A stretch of DNA of 64,000 nt from an uncultured Bacteroidales bacterium (lineage in GTDB: Bacteria; Bacteroidota; Bacteroidia; Bacteroidales; SZUA-534): positions 263,384 through 327,383 of the forward strand of contig CADASL010000002.1 in assembly GCA_902790595.1 (NCBI GenBank). The letters run 5' to 3'. This document shows positions 45,034-54,557 of the stretch, piece after piece. The translations under genes and the position numbers were made by a program. The notes under the pieces are model-generated. The model worked only from the letters and a program-made list of their open reading frames with translations. It did no database searches and was not told where the DNA came from. Numbering within the stretch: the stretch's first letter is position 1; every line of letters begins with the position of its first letter.

Positions 45034-45067
45034 AAAAAAGCCCGGAAGACGTTGGTCTTGCGGACTT
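45032..45067 (-). terminator. Terminator after tRNA-Pro
   Basis: On the minus strand AAGTCCG-C-AAGAC, loop CAAC, GTCTT-C-CGGGCTT, then eight T residues. It directly follows tRNA-Pro and overlaps the end of the convergent protease gene. Confidence 0.75.
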
Positions 45068-45069
45068 TG

Positions 45070-45144
45070 TCGGGGTAGCAGGATTCGAACCTGCGACCTC
45101 CTGCTCCCAAAGCAGGCACACTAACCGGACTGTGCTATACCCCG
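45070..45144 (-). tRNA. tRNA-Pro, anticodon TGG
   Basis: A 75-nt cloverleaf on the minus strand: acceptor CGGGGTA/TACCCCG, anticodon arm CCTGC-TTTGGGA-GCAGG, T arm GCAGG-TTCGAAT-CCTGC. Anticodon TGG reads CCA and other Pro codons by wobble. Discriminator A73; CCA is not encoded. Confidence 0.94.
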
Positions 45145-45356
45145 TGCTGAAAAGCGGTGCAAAGATAGACCTTCTATTTGCATTTGCAAAACAAAATTTA
45201 TATGGATTTTGCGAAAACCATTAAAAGGTCCGCTCTCAAAGCGATTCACGTAGTTGATTGCCTTTAAGGCATTTCCATAAAAATCTGCGTTATCAGTGCC
45301 ATCGGTGCGAAATGTCACACATTCAATCATTCAGTCATTCAATGCTTAAAAACTGC

Positions 45357-45364
45357 TATATTTG
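45357..45364 (+). promoter_or_regulatory. -7 promoter element before the 45384 gene and prfC
   Basis: TATATTTG matches TAnnTTTG, 19 bp before the ATG at 45384. Upstream, 45319-45342 holds a short ATTCAATCATTCAGTCATTC repeat of the kind seen at 33050. Confidence 0.5.
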
Positions 45365-45383
45365 CGGCCTAAAAAACGGAAAT

Positions 45384-45638
45384 ATGCTACCGAAATTCTT
45401 ACTTGCAACAAACAGCCAGCAGCGCTTGGGCTATCTTTACGTGGTTCACACCGAAACGCCGCGCTTCATTCTCGAAGGCAGCGAAGACGATTTTGAGAAC
45501 GACCGCCAGATTTATTGGATTGACAAGCCTGAACTGCCACAAATAGAGATTGATACGCTCATTGCCGAAGCCGAGTATTTTATCGACGATGAACTCGACT
45601 GCGAAGACAGTATGAGCGATGACGATGAAGAAGAATAG
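45384..45638 (+). CDS. Small acidic conserved protein
   Basis: 84 residues. MLPKFLLATNSQQRLGYLYVV and HTETPRFILEG recall a family of short Bacteroidetes proteins that begin MLPKF(I/L)LADNSQ, of unknown function. The C-terminal tail is strongly acidic (DDELDCEDSMSDDDEEE). The ATG at 45384 is chosen because of the family-like start and the -7 box 19 bp upstream. It lies 29 bp before prfC and is probably co-transcribed with it. Confidence 0.72.
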   Translation: MLPKFLLATNSQQRLGYLYVVHTETPRFILEGSEDDFENDRQIYWIDKPELPQIEIDTLIAEAEYFIDDELDCEDSMSDDDEEE

Positions 45639-45667
45639 CAAGCAAGAATCTTAATAACCAAACAGAT

Positions 45668-47248
45668 ATGGATTTTAACGAAGAGATAAAACGCCGACGC
45701 ACGTTTGCAATCATCAGCCACCCCGACGCGGGTAAAACCACATTGACCGAAAAATTGCTGCTCTTTGGTGGCGCAATCCACGTAGCGGGCGCCGTCAAGT
45801 CAAACAAGATTAAGAAAACCGCCACTTCCGACTTTATGGAAATTGAGCGGCAGCGTGGTATTTCGGTTGCCACTTCGGTTATGGGCTTTGAATATAACGG
45901 TGTGAAAATCAACATTCTCGACACCCCAGGCCACCAGGATTTTGCCGAAGACACTTTCCGCACCCTGACGGCTGTCGATAGTGTGATTGTGGTGATTGAC
46001 GCGGCCAAAGGAGTCGAAGCGCAAACCGAAAAACTGATGAAAGTGTGCCGTATGCGCAACACGCCAGTGATTGTCTTTATCAACAAAATCGACCGCGAAG
46101 GCAAGGACCCGTTCGACCTTCTCGATGAGATTGAGCGGCAACTTCAAATCCACGTCCACCCGTTGAGTTGGCCTGTGGGTATGGGCCAGCGGCTGCAGGG
46201 CGTTTACAATATCTTCGACCACAAGATGTACTATTTCTCGGGCAACGACAAGACCAAAGCCGAAGAACCACAGGAATTTAAAGATTTGAACGACCCCGAG
46301 TTCGAGCGCAAGATGGGCAAGAACGCGCAGATTCTGCGCGACAATCTCGAACTCATCGAAGGTGTTTATCCCGATTTCGACCAGAACCTTTACCGCGAAG
46401 CAAAAATCGCCCCCGTTTTCTTCGGAAGTGCGCTCTATAACTTTGGCGTTCAGGAACTTTTGGAATCGTTCATCCGCATTGCGCCATCGCCGCAACCGTC
46501 GCAGACTATTGAGCGCGAAGTGAAACCTGAAGAAGAGAAGTTCACGGGTTTCGTATTCAAGATTCACGCCAATATGGACCCGAACCACCGCGACCGCATT
46601 GCTTTTGTGAAGGTTTGCTCGGGCAAATTCCTACGCAACACCAATTATTATCACGTGCAACTCGACCGCCAGTTGAAATTTTCGAGCCCCACAGCCTTTA
46701 TGGCGCAAAAAACATCGGTGGTTGAAGAAGCCTATCCAGGCGACATTGTCGGTCTGCACGACACGGGCAATTTCAAAATCGGTGACACTCTGACCGAAGG
46801 CGAAAAGATTCATTTCAAGGGACTTCCGAGTTTCTCGCCCGAACTTTTCCGATACATCGAAAACGATGACCCGATGAAAGCCAAGCAACTTGCCAAAGGC
46901 ATCGACCAACTGATGGATGAAGGTGTGGCTCAGTTATTTACAATGACAATGAACGGCCGCAAGGTTATTGGCACTGTGGGCGCGCTGCAGTTTGAAGTGA
47001 TTGAGTACCGCTTGCTGCACGAGTACAACGCCAAATGCCGCTATGAGAACATCAGTATGTATAAGGCTTGTTGGGTAAAACCGAACGACCAAATGGAATG
47101 GGAAGACTTCAAGCGCCGCAAGTTCAAGGCAATGGCCAAAGACAAGTGGGGCCGCGATGTCTATCTTGCCGAATCGGCCTACGAACTGCAGATGTCGCAA
47201 GAGAAATTCAAAGGTTTGGAATTCTACTTCACGTCGGAATTTGAATAG
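45668..47248 (+). CDS. prfC: Peptide chain release factor 3
   Basis: A 526-residue translational GTPase that removes RF1 or RF2 from the ribosome after termination. SHPDAGKTTLTEKLLLFGG (P-loop), RQRGISVATSVMGF (switch I), DTPGHQDFAEDT (switch II) and FINKIDREG are in the G domain; the C-terminal RF3 domain begins near residue 390 and holds GTVGALQFEVIEYRL. SDFMEIERQRGISV distinguishes RF3 from EF-G. Normal length. Confidence 0.95.
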   Translation: MDFNEEIKRRRTFAIISHPDAGKTTLTEKLLLFGGAIHVAGAVKSNKIKKTATSDFMEIERQRGISVATSVMGFEYNGVKINILDTPGHQDFAEDTFRTLTAVDSVIVVIDAAKGVEAQTEKLMKVCRMRNTPVIVFINKIDREGKDPFDLLDEIERQLQIHVHPLSWPVGMGQRLQGVYNIFDHKMYYFSGNDKTKAEEPQEFKDLNDPEFERKMGKNAQILRDNLELIEGVYPDFDQNLYREAKIAPVFFGSALYNFGVQELLESFIRIAPSPQPSQTIEREVKPEEEKFTGFVFKIHANMDPNHRDRIAFVKVCSGKFLRNTNYYHVQLDRQLKFSSPTAFMAQKTSVVEEAYPGDIVGLHDTGNFKIGDTLTEGEKIHFKGLPSFSPELFRYIENDDPMKAKQLAKGIDQLMDEGVAQLFTMTMNGRKVIGTVGALQFEVIEYRLLHEYNAKCRYENISMYKACWVKPNDQMEWEDFKRRKFKAMAKDKWGRDVYLAESAYELQMSQEKFKGLEFYFTSEFE

Positions 47249-47274
47249 GTTGCAGATTACCTAACAGCCACCCT

Positions 47275-48390
47275 ATGTTGAATGAAGGACAAACGTGCAG
47301 AGACAAATATGTGGATATTGCTAAAGGATTGGCAATCATTGATATAGTTTGTTGGCACATAAGTTCTAAAATAATACCAGGTAGGTTCTTAAGTTTCTGG
47401 CCAATAGTTTTTTTCTTCCTTGTTGCTGGATTTTATATCAAAGAGGAGGAAATAGTAAAGCCAATAAAGTTTATAGCACACAAACTGAAGACTTTATACC
47501 TTCCTGCAACAATCATTTATTTGATAGCCGTTCTAATGCATAACCCGCTGTGCCATTGGGGATTTTATCCACTTGGTTCGGCACATCCAAAGACCAATAT
47601 CGATTTTGTTATATGGGATGGCAAAACATACTTATTCAAATTTTTAAAGACAATTGTCGCCCCTAATGGCGAACTTGTTATGGGGGCAATGTGGTTCCTT
47701 TATGCGCTGTTTTTTGCTTTATGCTTTTTGTCAGTGGCGGCATATATTTCCCGAAAAATCTTTAAAGATAAGCAACGAGCTGATATACTTTGGTTTGCAA
47801 TAGTCGTATTGACTTCATCTATTTCCGTGAGCCTGAATATTATTTATAATTTTTCAATTCCTCGAATCAGTCAATCACTGACCGCTGCCACATTCATTTT
47901 GTGTGGTATGTTCCTTAAACAGAAATTAAGACTGAATTTTAGCAATTGGATTATTATGGTTGTTGCTGTGGCGATATACCTTCAATATATTATGTTACCA
48001 CACAGCCATTTATCATTCCATTACAAATTTCCCGACCTTATTCTTCCGCTCGCTTTAGGCATTGCTGCATTGTATGTTGTTTTGTTTATTTCCAAAAAGA
48101 TAGAACGCATACCTTTCTTGTCGGACGCACTAAGTTATATTGGCCGTAATTCGTTGTATATTATGGCCTTGCACATATTCGGGTTCTTTTTATGCACACT
48201 ACTGATTGACTCGTTTGGTTTGAGTGAAAACCTCTCAATGGCGAGTTCACTGTACACTTATAAAATTGATAAAAACTTTTTGTTGTGGATGTTATATTTT
48301 GCTTTTGGTGTATTTGTTCCACTCGTCATTATTAAAATATTCAGAATTGCCCAAACACTTGTGGTTTCAAAGTTTTCAAGGCATTCATAA
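47275..48390 (+). CDS. Membrane acyltransferase (acyltransferase 3 family)
   Basis: 371 residues with about ten membrane helices. The N-terminus RDKYVDIAKGLAIIDIVCWHISS has the family's R-x10-H pattern (His in VCWH), and FFFLVAGFYIKEEE follows. Such proteins O-acetylate or acylate surface sugars and lipids. The coding sequence is markedly more AT-rich than its neighbours prfC and miaA, and it sits between them with small gaps, which suggests recent arrival. A second family member is at 50503-51513. Confidence 0.8.
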   Translation: MLNEGQTCRDKYVDIAKGLAIIDIVCWHISSKIIPGRFLSFWPIVFFFLVAGFYIKEEEIVKPIKFIAHKLKTLYLPATIIYLIAVLMHNPLCHWGFYPLGSAHPKTNIDFVIWDGKTYLFKFLKTIVAPNGELVMGAMWFLYALFFALCFLSVAAYISRKIFKDKQRADILWFAIVVLTSSISVSLNIIYNFSIPRISQSLTAATFILCGMFLKQKLRLNFSNWIIMVVAVAIYLQYIMLPHSHLSFHYKFPDLILPLALGIAALYVVLFISKKIERIPFLSDALSYIGRNSLYIMALHIFGFFLCTLLIDSFGLSENLSMASSLYTYKIDKNFLLWMLYFAFGVFVPLVIIKIFRIAQTLVVSKFSRHS

Positions 48391-48393
48391 TTT

Positions 48394-49329
48394 TCAATGA
48401 ACTTCTTGCTGCCCAGCAATTATTTCCATTGCCAAATTCACCTTTTCTTCTAAAGGCAGCAATCCGTCAATCCAATTGATTTTGAATCCGTTGCGTTCCA
48501 TTCGACGGAACCAGGTCATTTGGCGTTTGGCAAACTGATGGATTGCAATGTTCAGATGCTCAACCATATAGTTGTAGCTGAACTCTCCTTGCAGATACTG
48601 CGTAACAAACTTATATTCAAGACCATAGTAAATCAAATCCTCGGGGGCGATGCCGCTGTCGAGCAAGGCTTGAATCTCGTCAATCATTCCATCGCGTAAG
48701 CGCTGTTTTAAGCGCTCGTAAATCGACTGGCAGACGGCCGCGCGCTCCATTCGCACACCTATAATAATTGAGTCGATTTTCGGAAAATCAGGAATTGCAG
48801 CCGCGTTAGTTTTTTGATATTCAGCAATTTCAATAGCCCTGATTGTGCGCTTGCGGGTATCGAAATCGGCATTGTTGTGCAGTTTTTTCACCGATTTCAA
48901 ACGTTGCTCCAACTGTTCGGCCGAATAATCCTTCAACTCCTCGCGAAGTTGCTCATTTACAGGCACCGACGCCATTTTGTAGCCATTGAGCACCGACTCA
49001 ATATACAGCCCGCTTCCGCCGCAGAGAATCGCCTGCTTCGAGCGCGACTGGATGTCGGCAAACGCTTTCAAGAAATCTTGCTGATATTCAAACAGATTAT
49101 ATTTGGTACCAGGCTCAACAATGTCAATCAAGTGATAAGGAATTTGCTTGCCATTAATTTGATAATCAGACAAATCCTTGCCAGTGCCAATATCCATCCG
49201 ACGATAAACCTGACGTGAGTCGGCGCTGATGATTTCGGCATCGAGAATGCTGGCCAAACTCACAGCCAACGAAGTTTTTCCTGTTGCTGTAGGACCTAAA
49301 ATGGTGATTAACGGCAAGTTCGCGTTCAT
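48394..49329 (-). CDS. miaA: tRNA dimethylallyltransferase
   Basis: A 311-residue enzyme that adds a dimethylallyl group to A37 of tRNAs reading U-starting codons. Motifs: LITILGPTATGKTSLAVSLA (P-loop), ISADSRQVYRRMDIGTGK, YHLIDIVEPG, ILCGGSGLYIESVLNG and RQMTWFRR. The ATG at 49329 is chosen because the frame open upstream to 49482 lies within the divergent gene. Convergent with the acyltransferase gene, 3 bp away. Confidence 0.94.
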   Translation of the reverse strand: MNANLPLITILGPTATGKTSLAVSLASILDAEIISADSRQVYRRMDIGTGKDLSDYQINGKQIPYHLIDIVEPGTKYNLFEYQQDFLKAFADIQSRSKQAILCGGSGLYIESVLNGYKMASVPVNEQLREELKDYSAEQLEQRLKSVKKLHNNADFDTRKRTIRAIEIAEYQKTNAAAIPDFPKIDSIIIGVRMERAAVCQSIYERLKQRLRDGMIDEIQALLDSGIAPEDLIYYGLEYKFVTQYLQGEFSYNYMVEHLNIAIHQFAKRQMTWFRRMERNGFKINWIDGLLPLEEKVNLAMEIIAGQQEVH

Positions 49330-49371
49330 ATCGCTGTTCGGTTTAATGCTTATGCTTTTGCGAAAATAGTT

Positions 49372-49379
49372 TAAATTTG
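49372..49379 (+). promoter_or_regulatory. -7 promoter element of the Yip1-like/smpB operon
   Basis: TAAATTTG matches TAnnTTTG, 19 bp before the ATG at 49398 in the 68-bp gap to divergent miaA. Confidence 0.5.
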
Positions 49380-49397
49380 CAGCGTTTTTAGTGCGAG

Positions 49398-49967
49398 ATG
49401 AACATAAAATCACTTTTAAATCTGACAATCGACCTGATTGGCAAGCCAAGTACCACAGCGTCAGCACTTTCGAAAGAATCAAAAGGTGTTATTGCTCTTT
49501 TGAAAGAGATTGCGCTTCCATACTTTGTGGCAATAATCGTAGCCGAATTCATTGGCCACGTGATGTTCGGCACCTATATGTTCAGGGATTCGTTATCATT
49601 CATTATCAACGAATTAACACCATCATTAGCCATATTGCTGGTATCGGGCGTGACACTCACTCTGCTGTTGAACGAAGTGCTGCACTACTACTCAATGCAA
49701 CCAAAACTTTCGCGCTCGTTCTACATCATAACCTATTCATTCATACCTGTTTTTGCATCATCGATATTGGGAGGGCTGCTGCCGAAACTGGCTCCGTTGT
49801 TCAATCTTTGCGGTCTATATTCCTACTACCTGTTTTGGTGTATGCTGAAGGCCGAATATTCCGACATCGACAATAAAAAAATCCGCAACGTCACTATGAC
49901 GTCAATTGCCATAATGATTCTATTGCATTGGGCTTTAGTTGGTTGCGAAAAACTAATCTTCAACTGA
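49398..49967 (+). CDS. Yip1-like membrane protein
   Basis: 189 residues with five membrane helices. The N-terminal amphipathic segment with WP-free start [21 protein letters not shown] and the helix layout fit the Yip1 family found in Bacteroidetes. Function unknown. smpB starts 1 bp after its stop, so the two are translated from one message. Confidence 0.7.
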   Translation: MNIKSLLNLTIDLIGKPSTTASALSKESKGVIALLKEIALPYFVAIIVAEFIGHVMFGTYMFRDSLSFIINELTPSLAILLVSGVTLTLLLNEVLHYYSMQPKLSRSFYIITYSFIPVFASSILGGLLPKLAPLFNLCGLYSYYLFWCMLKAEYSDIDNKKIRNVTMTSIAIMILLHWALVGCEKLIFN

Positions 49968-49968
49968 T

Positions 49969-50421
49969 ATGGAAAACAACATACGCTTCAGCAATAAAAA
50001 AGCCCACTTCCTTTACGAGATAATCGAGACTTTCAACGCGGGCATCCAACTGCTTGGTACAGAGATAAAATCGATTCGCAACGGCAAGGCAAACCTCACC
50101 GACACTTACTGCATTTTCGAGAAAGGCGAGTTGTATGTTAAGAATATGTATATTGCTGAATACGAATATGGTACGCACTATAACCACACACCGCGTGGCG
50201 ACCGCAAACTTCTGCTGAAACGGCGTGAGCTGAACCGTTTGGAAAAGAAAATCAAGGAAAAAGGATTTACCATAGTGCCTATCACAATGTATATCAACGA
50301 GAAAGGATTGGCAAAAATGACCATCGGACTGGCTCGCGGCAAAAAACTCTTCGACAAACGCGAAGACATCAAACTTAAGGACACCAAACGGGAGTTGGAC
50401 AGAATGGGCAAAATCAAATAG
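49969..50421 (+). CDS. smpB: SsrA-binding protein SmpB
   Basis: A 150-residue RNA-binding protein that brings tmRNA to stalled ribosomes. [64 protein letters not shown] [15 protein letters not shown] and the basic tail [22 protein letters not shown] are typical. No tmRNA gene was found in this window. Confidence 0.95.
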   Translation: MENNIRFSNKKAHFLYEIIETFNAGIQLLGTEIKSIRNGKANLTDTYCIFEKGELYVKNMYIAEYEYGTHYNHTPRGDRKLLLKRRELNRLEKKIKEKGFTIVPITMYINEKGLAKMTIGLARGKKLFDKREDIKLKDTKRELDRMGKIK

Positions 50422-50502
50422 CCGGCCATTCTTCTCGCATATTTCATAAGCGACTGTAACAAACAGCAAAACCGTTCGTCATTAGGTAAATCAATTCGCA
50501 AA

Positions 50503-51513
50503 ATGACACGAAAATATTACCTTGACAATCTGAAAGTTATGCTTACCGCTTTGGTTGTTTTTCACCATTCGGGGCTTGCTTACGGCGACGGCGGTGGCTG
50601 GGCATACACACCATCGAACCCAAACGAGTTTATGCCGTGGATTTGGCATTTTTTCAGTACAAACGCTGCCTTCTTTATGGGGCTGTTCTTTATGATTTCC
50701 GGATATTTTGTTCCGCAAAGTTATGACAGACAGGGTTTTGTCCAATTTATCAGCAAAAAGGCCGTGCGGCTACTGGTTCCTTTCGCAATAATCACCGCGT
50801 TTTTAAGTCTGGTGACCGGTTCGCCCGAATCGGGGCACACGTGGTTCTTGAGCAGTCTGTTCCTTTTCTGCCTGATTTACGCACTGATACGCCTCGCCTG
50901 CAAGAATTACAACGGCGGGAAAACTCCGCAACTCACTTTGGGGTGGATTGCTGTTTTTGCCATAGCAATGGGCATTGGCAGCTACATTATACGGCAATTC
51001 TTTCCGCAAGACAAATGGGTGTTTTTCAGCGTCTTTAAGTTCGAACCGGCTCATTATCTGCAATATATAATGATGTTTGCTATTGGTGTGCTTGCAGGCA
51101 GGTTCAACTGGTTCGAGCGGATGACCAACCGGACAGGCCTAACGGCACTCACCATCGGTGTACTTTTGTGCATCGGCAATTATGTCCGCGGCAACGGTGC
51201 GTGGTCAGGTTTTGTGTGGCGCTGGTTCGGCATCTACGAATCGTTCCTGTGCGTCACACTCTGCATCGGCTTGGTGTGGCTGTTCCGCCAAATCGGCAAT
51301 TGGGACGGCAAGTTCTGGCATTGGTGCTCACAACAAGCTTACGGCGCATACATCGTACATCTGTTTTTGATTCTGATTTTCCAAAACCTACTCGACGCTG
51401 TTTGGGTTGGCGCATTTGGCAAATTTATGCTAATCAGCATATTATCAACCGTCGCATCATTTGTCTTAACGTGGCTCTTACGAATGATTCCGGGGGTGAA
51501 GAAGGTGCTGTAG
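50503..51513 (+). CDS. Membrane acyltransferase (acyltransferase 3 family)
   Basis: 336 residues with about ten membrane helices. KYYLDNLKVMLTALVVFHHSGLAYG holds the conserved His; FFMGLFFMISGYFVPQSYDRQG, HTWFLSSLFLFCLIYAL and AYGAYIVHLFLILIFQ follow the family plan (the last segment is the VYxxH motif region). It should acylate a surface carbohydrate or lipid. Base composition is closer to the host than that of the member at 47275. It follows smpB by 81 bp. Confidence 0.82.
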   Translation: MTRKYYLDNLKVMLTALVVFHHSGLAYGDGGGWAYTPSNPNEFMPWIWHFFSTNAAFFMGLFFMISGYFVPQSYDRQGFVQFISKKAVRLLVPFAIITAFLSLVTGSPESGHTWFLSSLFLFCLIYALIRLACKNYNGGKTPQLTLGWIAVFAIAMGIGSYIIRQFFPQDKWVFFSVFKFEPAHYLQYIMMFAIGVLAGRFNWFERMTNRTGLTALTIGVLLCIGNYVRGNGAWSGFVWRWFGIYESFLCVTLCIGLVWLFRQIGNWDGKFWHWCSQQAYGAYIVHLFLILIFQNLLDAVWVGAFGKFMLISILSTVASFVLTWLLRMIPGVKKVL

Positions 51514-51590
51514 ATGTGAAATAAATCAGTCAACCATTTATGTTCGGGGTTGGCAATTGCGAATGCGGCCAAATAAAATCCCGCTTGCAC

Positions 51591-51606
51591 ACCTATATAA
51601 ATAGGT
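51591..51606. repeat. Short perfect palindrome
   Basis: ACCTAT-ATAA-ATAGGT, lying between the convergent acyltransferase and outer-membrane genes. It is too AT-rich for a standard terminator. Confidence 0.4.
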
Positions 51607-51663
51607 ATTGCATTTCATAAATTGGTAAAAACGATTGCTAAATCTGTAGTGCTTGCGCGAAAT

Positions 51664-53082
51664 CTACTGCTCAAAGAAGAAATCCTGCAACCCATTAATG
51701 TCAGCAGGCGACAGCGTCGATGTGCCTTCAAAAATGTCATCAATAGCTTTTTGCAACTCCTCGTGCGAAATGTAGTTGTCGTTATCGGTGTCGACAAATT
51801 TGTATTTGGCCGGGATGCCCTTGGTAGCGTCAACTGAACTGCCGCTTTGCGCTTCCGAAGTGTTCGAGTAAACACGGGTGTCGCTATGTTTAACGGCATC
51901 AGGATTATACAGCAGCATAATCACCTGCATATCAGTCATCTTGATACCGCTCGCACTCACAATCACGTTCTTGCCCATAGGCGTGTTTGGCTCTTTGTCA
52001 AGATAATCGGGCACACCGTCCTTATCGCCGTCAAGCGGACAACCAAACTGATTAACTTTCACATCTTTAGGCGTGTTCGGGCACTCATCGTTGAAGTCGT
52101 CAACACCATCGCCGTCCTCATCAAGATGGTCGGTGACGGTGAACTTGAGGTTGCGGAAATTCTCAACCGCAGCAATCTCGTCATCGGTCGAGAAGAGGTC
52201 GATTGAGAGCGAAACATAAGTGTTAACCACAATATCGTTCTTCCAGCCCTTGCCACCCTTCACATTGTCGATGTAATCGGTTAGCGGGAAGTGCGCTGCG
52301 CAACCGAAACGACAGGTCACGCGGTCGGTTATTGTAACATTGAATCCGGCATCGACCGGGAACGCCACACTGGTTTTGGCATATTCGCCGTATCCGTAAA
52401 GGTCAAGGTTACGCAAGTCAGTTTCATACTCATAGTCACGGACGATTATCTCACCCTTGCTGTCGCGGATGGTGCCGTCGGGCCAGTAAACGTAGGCTCG
52501 GTTGTCGGCATCAAAGAAATCGCCTTTCGACGAAAACTGGAAAAACTCAACGCCCAGCGACACATAAGGGTGAATCGGGCGTTTGTGGTCGAGAATGTGG
52601 TTGAAGTTGTAAGCCATAGATACACCGCCCGCGAAAATCTGCGACCTGAAGTTAGCAACCGTCTGCATATCAGCGCGTTGCTCTTCCGTCATAAGGCGGG
52701 CAATTCGCTCGGGGTCGATTTTCCCATCGGCCCCAACCATATTCGAGAAATCGATTTTAGTCTTATTTTCAGCCGAATACAAGCTGCCGCCAACCTTGCC
52801 CAGTGTTCCGTGGAACTCGATGTCGAAATAATGGCCCAAATTACGGCTGATAAGAAAACGGTACGAAGTAAGTCCGTTGATTGGCGAGCGGAAATAATCT
52901 ACCACATCGCCATAAAAAGAAAAGTTACCGACACCGAAGCCGATAACTGGTTTGAAAGCTGTGTTGGTTGTCTCCTCCTCTTCGGCAAGGAGCACCGAGA
53001 GATAGTCATCGTCGATTTCCTGCTGCGCAAACGCACTCACACAGAGAAACATACATAATATCGAAATCAGCGAAACCCTCAT
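51664..53082 (-). CDS. Outer-membrane protein with TSP3 calcium repeats and EF-hand-like end
   Basis: 472 residues; signal peptide MRVSLISILCMFLCVSAFA. Residues 40-300 are beta-rich with barrel-like strands (FKPVIGFGVGNFSFYGDVV, HPYVSLGVEFFQFSS, VVNTYVSLSIDLFS). Then come thrombospondin type 3-like calcium motifs (DEDGDGVDDFNDECPNTP, DGDKDGVPDYLDKEPNTP; about 320-375) and an EF-hand-like loop DTDNDNYISHEEL near 430. The layout resembles OmpA-type proteins, but the OmpA peptidoglycan-binding domain is absent and replaced by the calcium loop. It lies 29 bp after the SPOR-domain gene and is co-transcribed with it. Confidence 0.76.
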   Translation of the reverse strand: MRVSLISILCMFLCVSAFAQQEIDDDYLSVLLAEEEETTNTAFKPVIGFGVGNFSFYGDVVDYFRSPINGLTSYRFLISRNLGHYFDIEFHGTLGKVGGSLYSAENKTKIDFSNMVGADGKIDPERIARLMTEEQRADMQTVANFRSQIFAGGVSMAYNFNHILDHKRPIHPYVSLGVEFFQFSSKGDFFDADNRAYVYWPDGTIRDSKGEIIVRDYEYETDLRNLDLYGYGEYAKTSVAFPVDAGFNVTITDRVTCRFGCAAHFPLTDYIDNVKGGKGWKNDIVVNTYVSLSIDLFSTDDEIAAVENFRNLKFTVTDHLDEDGDGVDDFNDECPNTPKDVKVNQFGCPLDGDKDGVPDYLDKEPNTPMGKNVIVSASGIKMTDMQVIMLLYNPDAVKHSDTRVYSNTSEAQSGSSVDATKGIPAKYKFVDTDNDNYISHEELQKAIDDIFEGTSTLSPADINGLQDFFFEQ

Positions 53083-53111
53083 TCCACGCTATCCTTTATC
53101 CTCGCCTTCAA

Positions 53112-54557
53112 CTATTTGTACCACTTTTGATTAGCAATCATAAGAGCCTCCTGAACGGTGATGCGCATTCCGTTGTTGTAAGCCGAAACAAACGCGTCGT
53201 GAATCGGAGTGTTGTTCCAGACATAAACGCGGTAGTCGCGAGCGTCTTTATACTCGCTGAAATTGCCTATTGTGTACTTATTCCAACCGTTATGTATCTC
53301 AACCTGAACCTGATCGGTGATATTCAAGCGTTTGAAATAGTTCTTCCCGACAAGTTTGTGACCGGCGGCAATCTGCACTCTGAAAGCCACGCCCTGCTCT
53401 GGCGACGGAATGTCGGTCAAATCGGCGGCCGATGCCTGATATGTCGGACGTGTGCGAGGTGCTGTTGTGGTTGTCTTTGGAGCCTCATAGGCCGGCTCGG
53501 TGTATGACGGTGCAGCCGGTTTTGGCTCAGTGTACGACGGCTCCGGCGTGTACTGAATAGCGGGTTCGGGTGTCGAAACCGGCTCATACGAATATGTGGG
53601 CTCGGGTGCCGGTGTGTACGATGCGATTGGCGCAGCCGGCTCCGGCTCTGGCGCTGGCTCTGCGGCTTGAACAAGCAGCTCGTCATCGTCTTTTTCCAAA
53701 TCAACACTGCGCTCGGCAATGTTTATCGTCTTGGTACGGTCCGACTCAGCGTATGAGAAAGTTCCCACAATCTGGAACTCCTCGTCAGGAATTTCGCCCT
53801 CAGGAATCAGTTTGTACGAAACCACGAAATTATCATCGCCCGAACCGTTCGGCATATTCATCCACAAGAACTTGACAATGTGGTTCTTATAAGTAAAAAT
53901 CGAGTTTTTTGATTTGATGCTTTCGGCACGATAGCCAACCGGAATCTGCTCCTGAACCTTACCAAAGCCGTTCAGTTCGCCCTTGTTAACCAAAAGATTG
54001 ACAATCACTTCGTTATTCTCATTCAAATAAGGTTTCTGACGGATGCAGTCAACAGTTTTCAAGTTCACTTGCACATCGCCTTTTTGGATAACCATATTCT
54101 GCTGATTTGCAAGGTTCAGCGATGATTCGTCGGCAATTACTTGCAGAGTGCGGCTTGCGGCCGATGCCACCTGCACGGAGTTGTCCTGAATGTACGAGAA
54201 ACTGCCGTCGAATGTGTAGCTGCCCGACGGTGTTGCCGGGTCAACCTGAATGGCGTAAGACACCACAAGCTCCTTGTCGAGTGGCACCTTCATCCATTGG
54301 ATTTTAACCTTCTGGTCAACAAACGAGAACTCGCCGTTGGCCGTCTGACGGGCCACAGCCTTGAATCCGTTAGGCAATTTTTGTTGGAAACGGGCAAAAC
54401 CCTCAACATCGCCTTTGCGGATGGTAACCTCAACCAAAAACTCACTGTCGCTTTGGGCTGAATCGGGCATATTCAGCGATACTGAAACAGACTCGCCAAC
54501 AAGTCCAAACAGCATTAAAATGCTGATAATTCCTAAAATAAGATTCGATTTAAGCAT
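53112..54557 (-). CDS. Exported protein with repeated beta domains, Pro-rich linker and SPOR-like domain
   Basis: 481 residues; N-terminal signal MLKSNLILGIISILMLFGLVGE. Two related beta domains (about 25-140: VEGFARFQQKLPNGFKAVA, KIQWMKVPLDKELVVSYAI; and 150-275: LNGFGKVQEQIPVGYRAES, KFLWMNMPNGSGDDNFVVSY) are clear internal duplicates. A linker of Pro/Glu/Ala/Tyr repeats (PEPTYSYEPVSTPEP and similar; 295-375) leads to a SPOR-like domain (AFRVQIAAGHKLVGKNYF, YTIGNFSEYKDARDYR; about 390-465), which in other proteins binds denuded peptidoglycan. This suggests a periplasmic link between cell wall and outer membrane. Confidence 0.74.
   Translation of the reverse strand: MLKSNLILGIISILMLFGLVGESVSVSLNMPDSAQSDSEFLVEVTIRKGDVEGFARFQQKLPNGFKAVARQTANGEFSFVDQKVKIQWMKVPLDKELVVSYAIQVDPATPSGSYTFDGSFSYIQDNSVQVASAASRTLQVIADESSLNLANQQNMVIQKGDVQVNLKTVDCIRQKPYLNENNEVIVNLLVNKGELNGFGKVQEQIPVGYRAESIKSKNSIFTYKNHIVKFLWMNMPNGSGDDNFVVSYKLIPEGEIPDEEFQIVGTFSYAESDRTKTINIAERSVDLEKDDDELLVQAAEPAPEPEPAAPIASYTPAPEPTYSYEPVSTPEPAIQYTPEPSYTEPKPAAPSYTEPAYEAPKTTTTAPRTRPTYQASAADLTDIPSPEQGVAFRVQIAAGHKLVGKNYFKRLNITDQVQVEIHNGWNKYTIGNFSEYKDARDYRVYVWNNTPIHDAFVSAYNNGMRITVQEALMIANQKWYK

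Noticed and set aside
49969..50502. tmRNA gene next to smpB
   Set aside because: No tRNA-like Ala ends or tag reading frame were found in the adjacent gaps.
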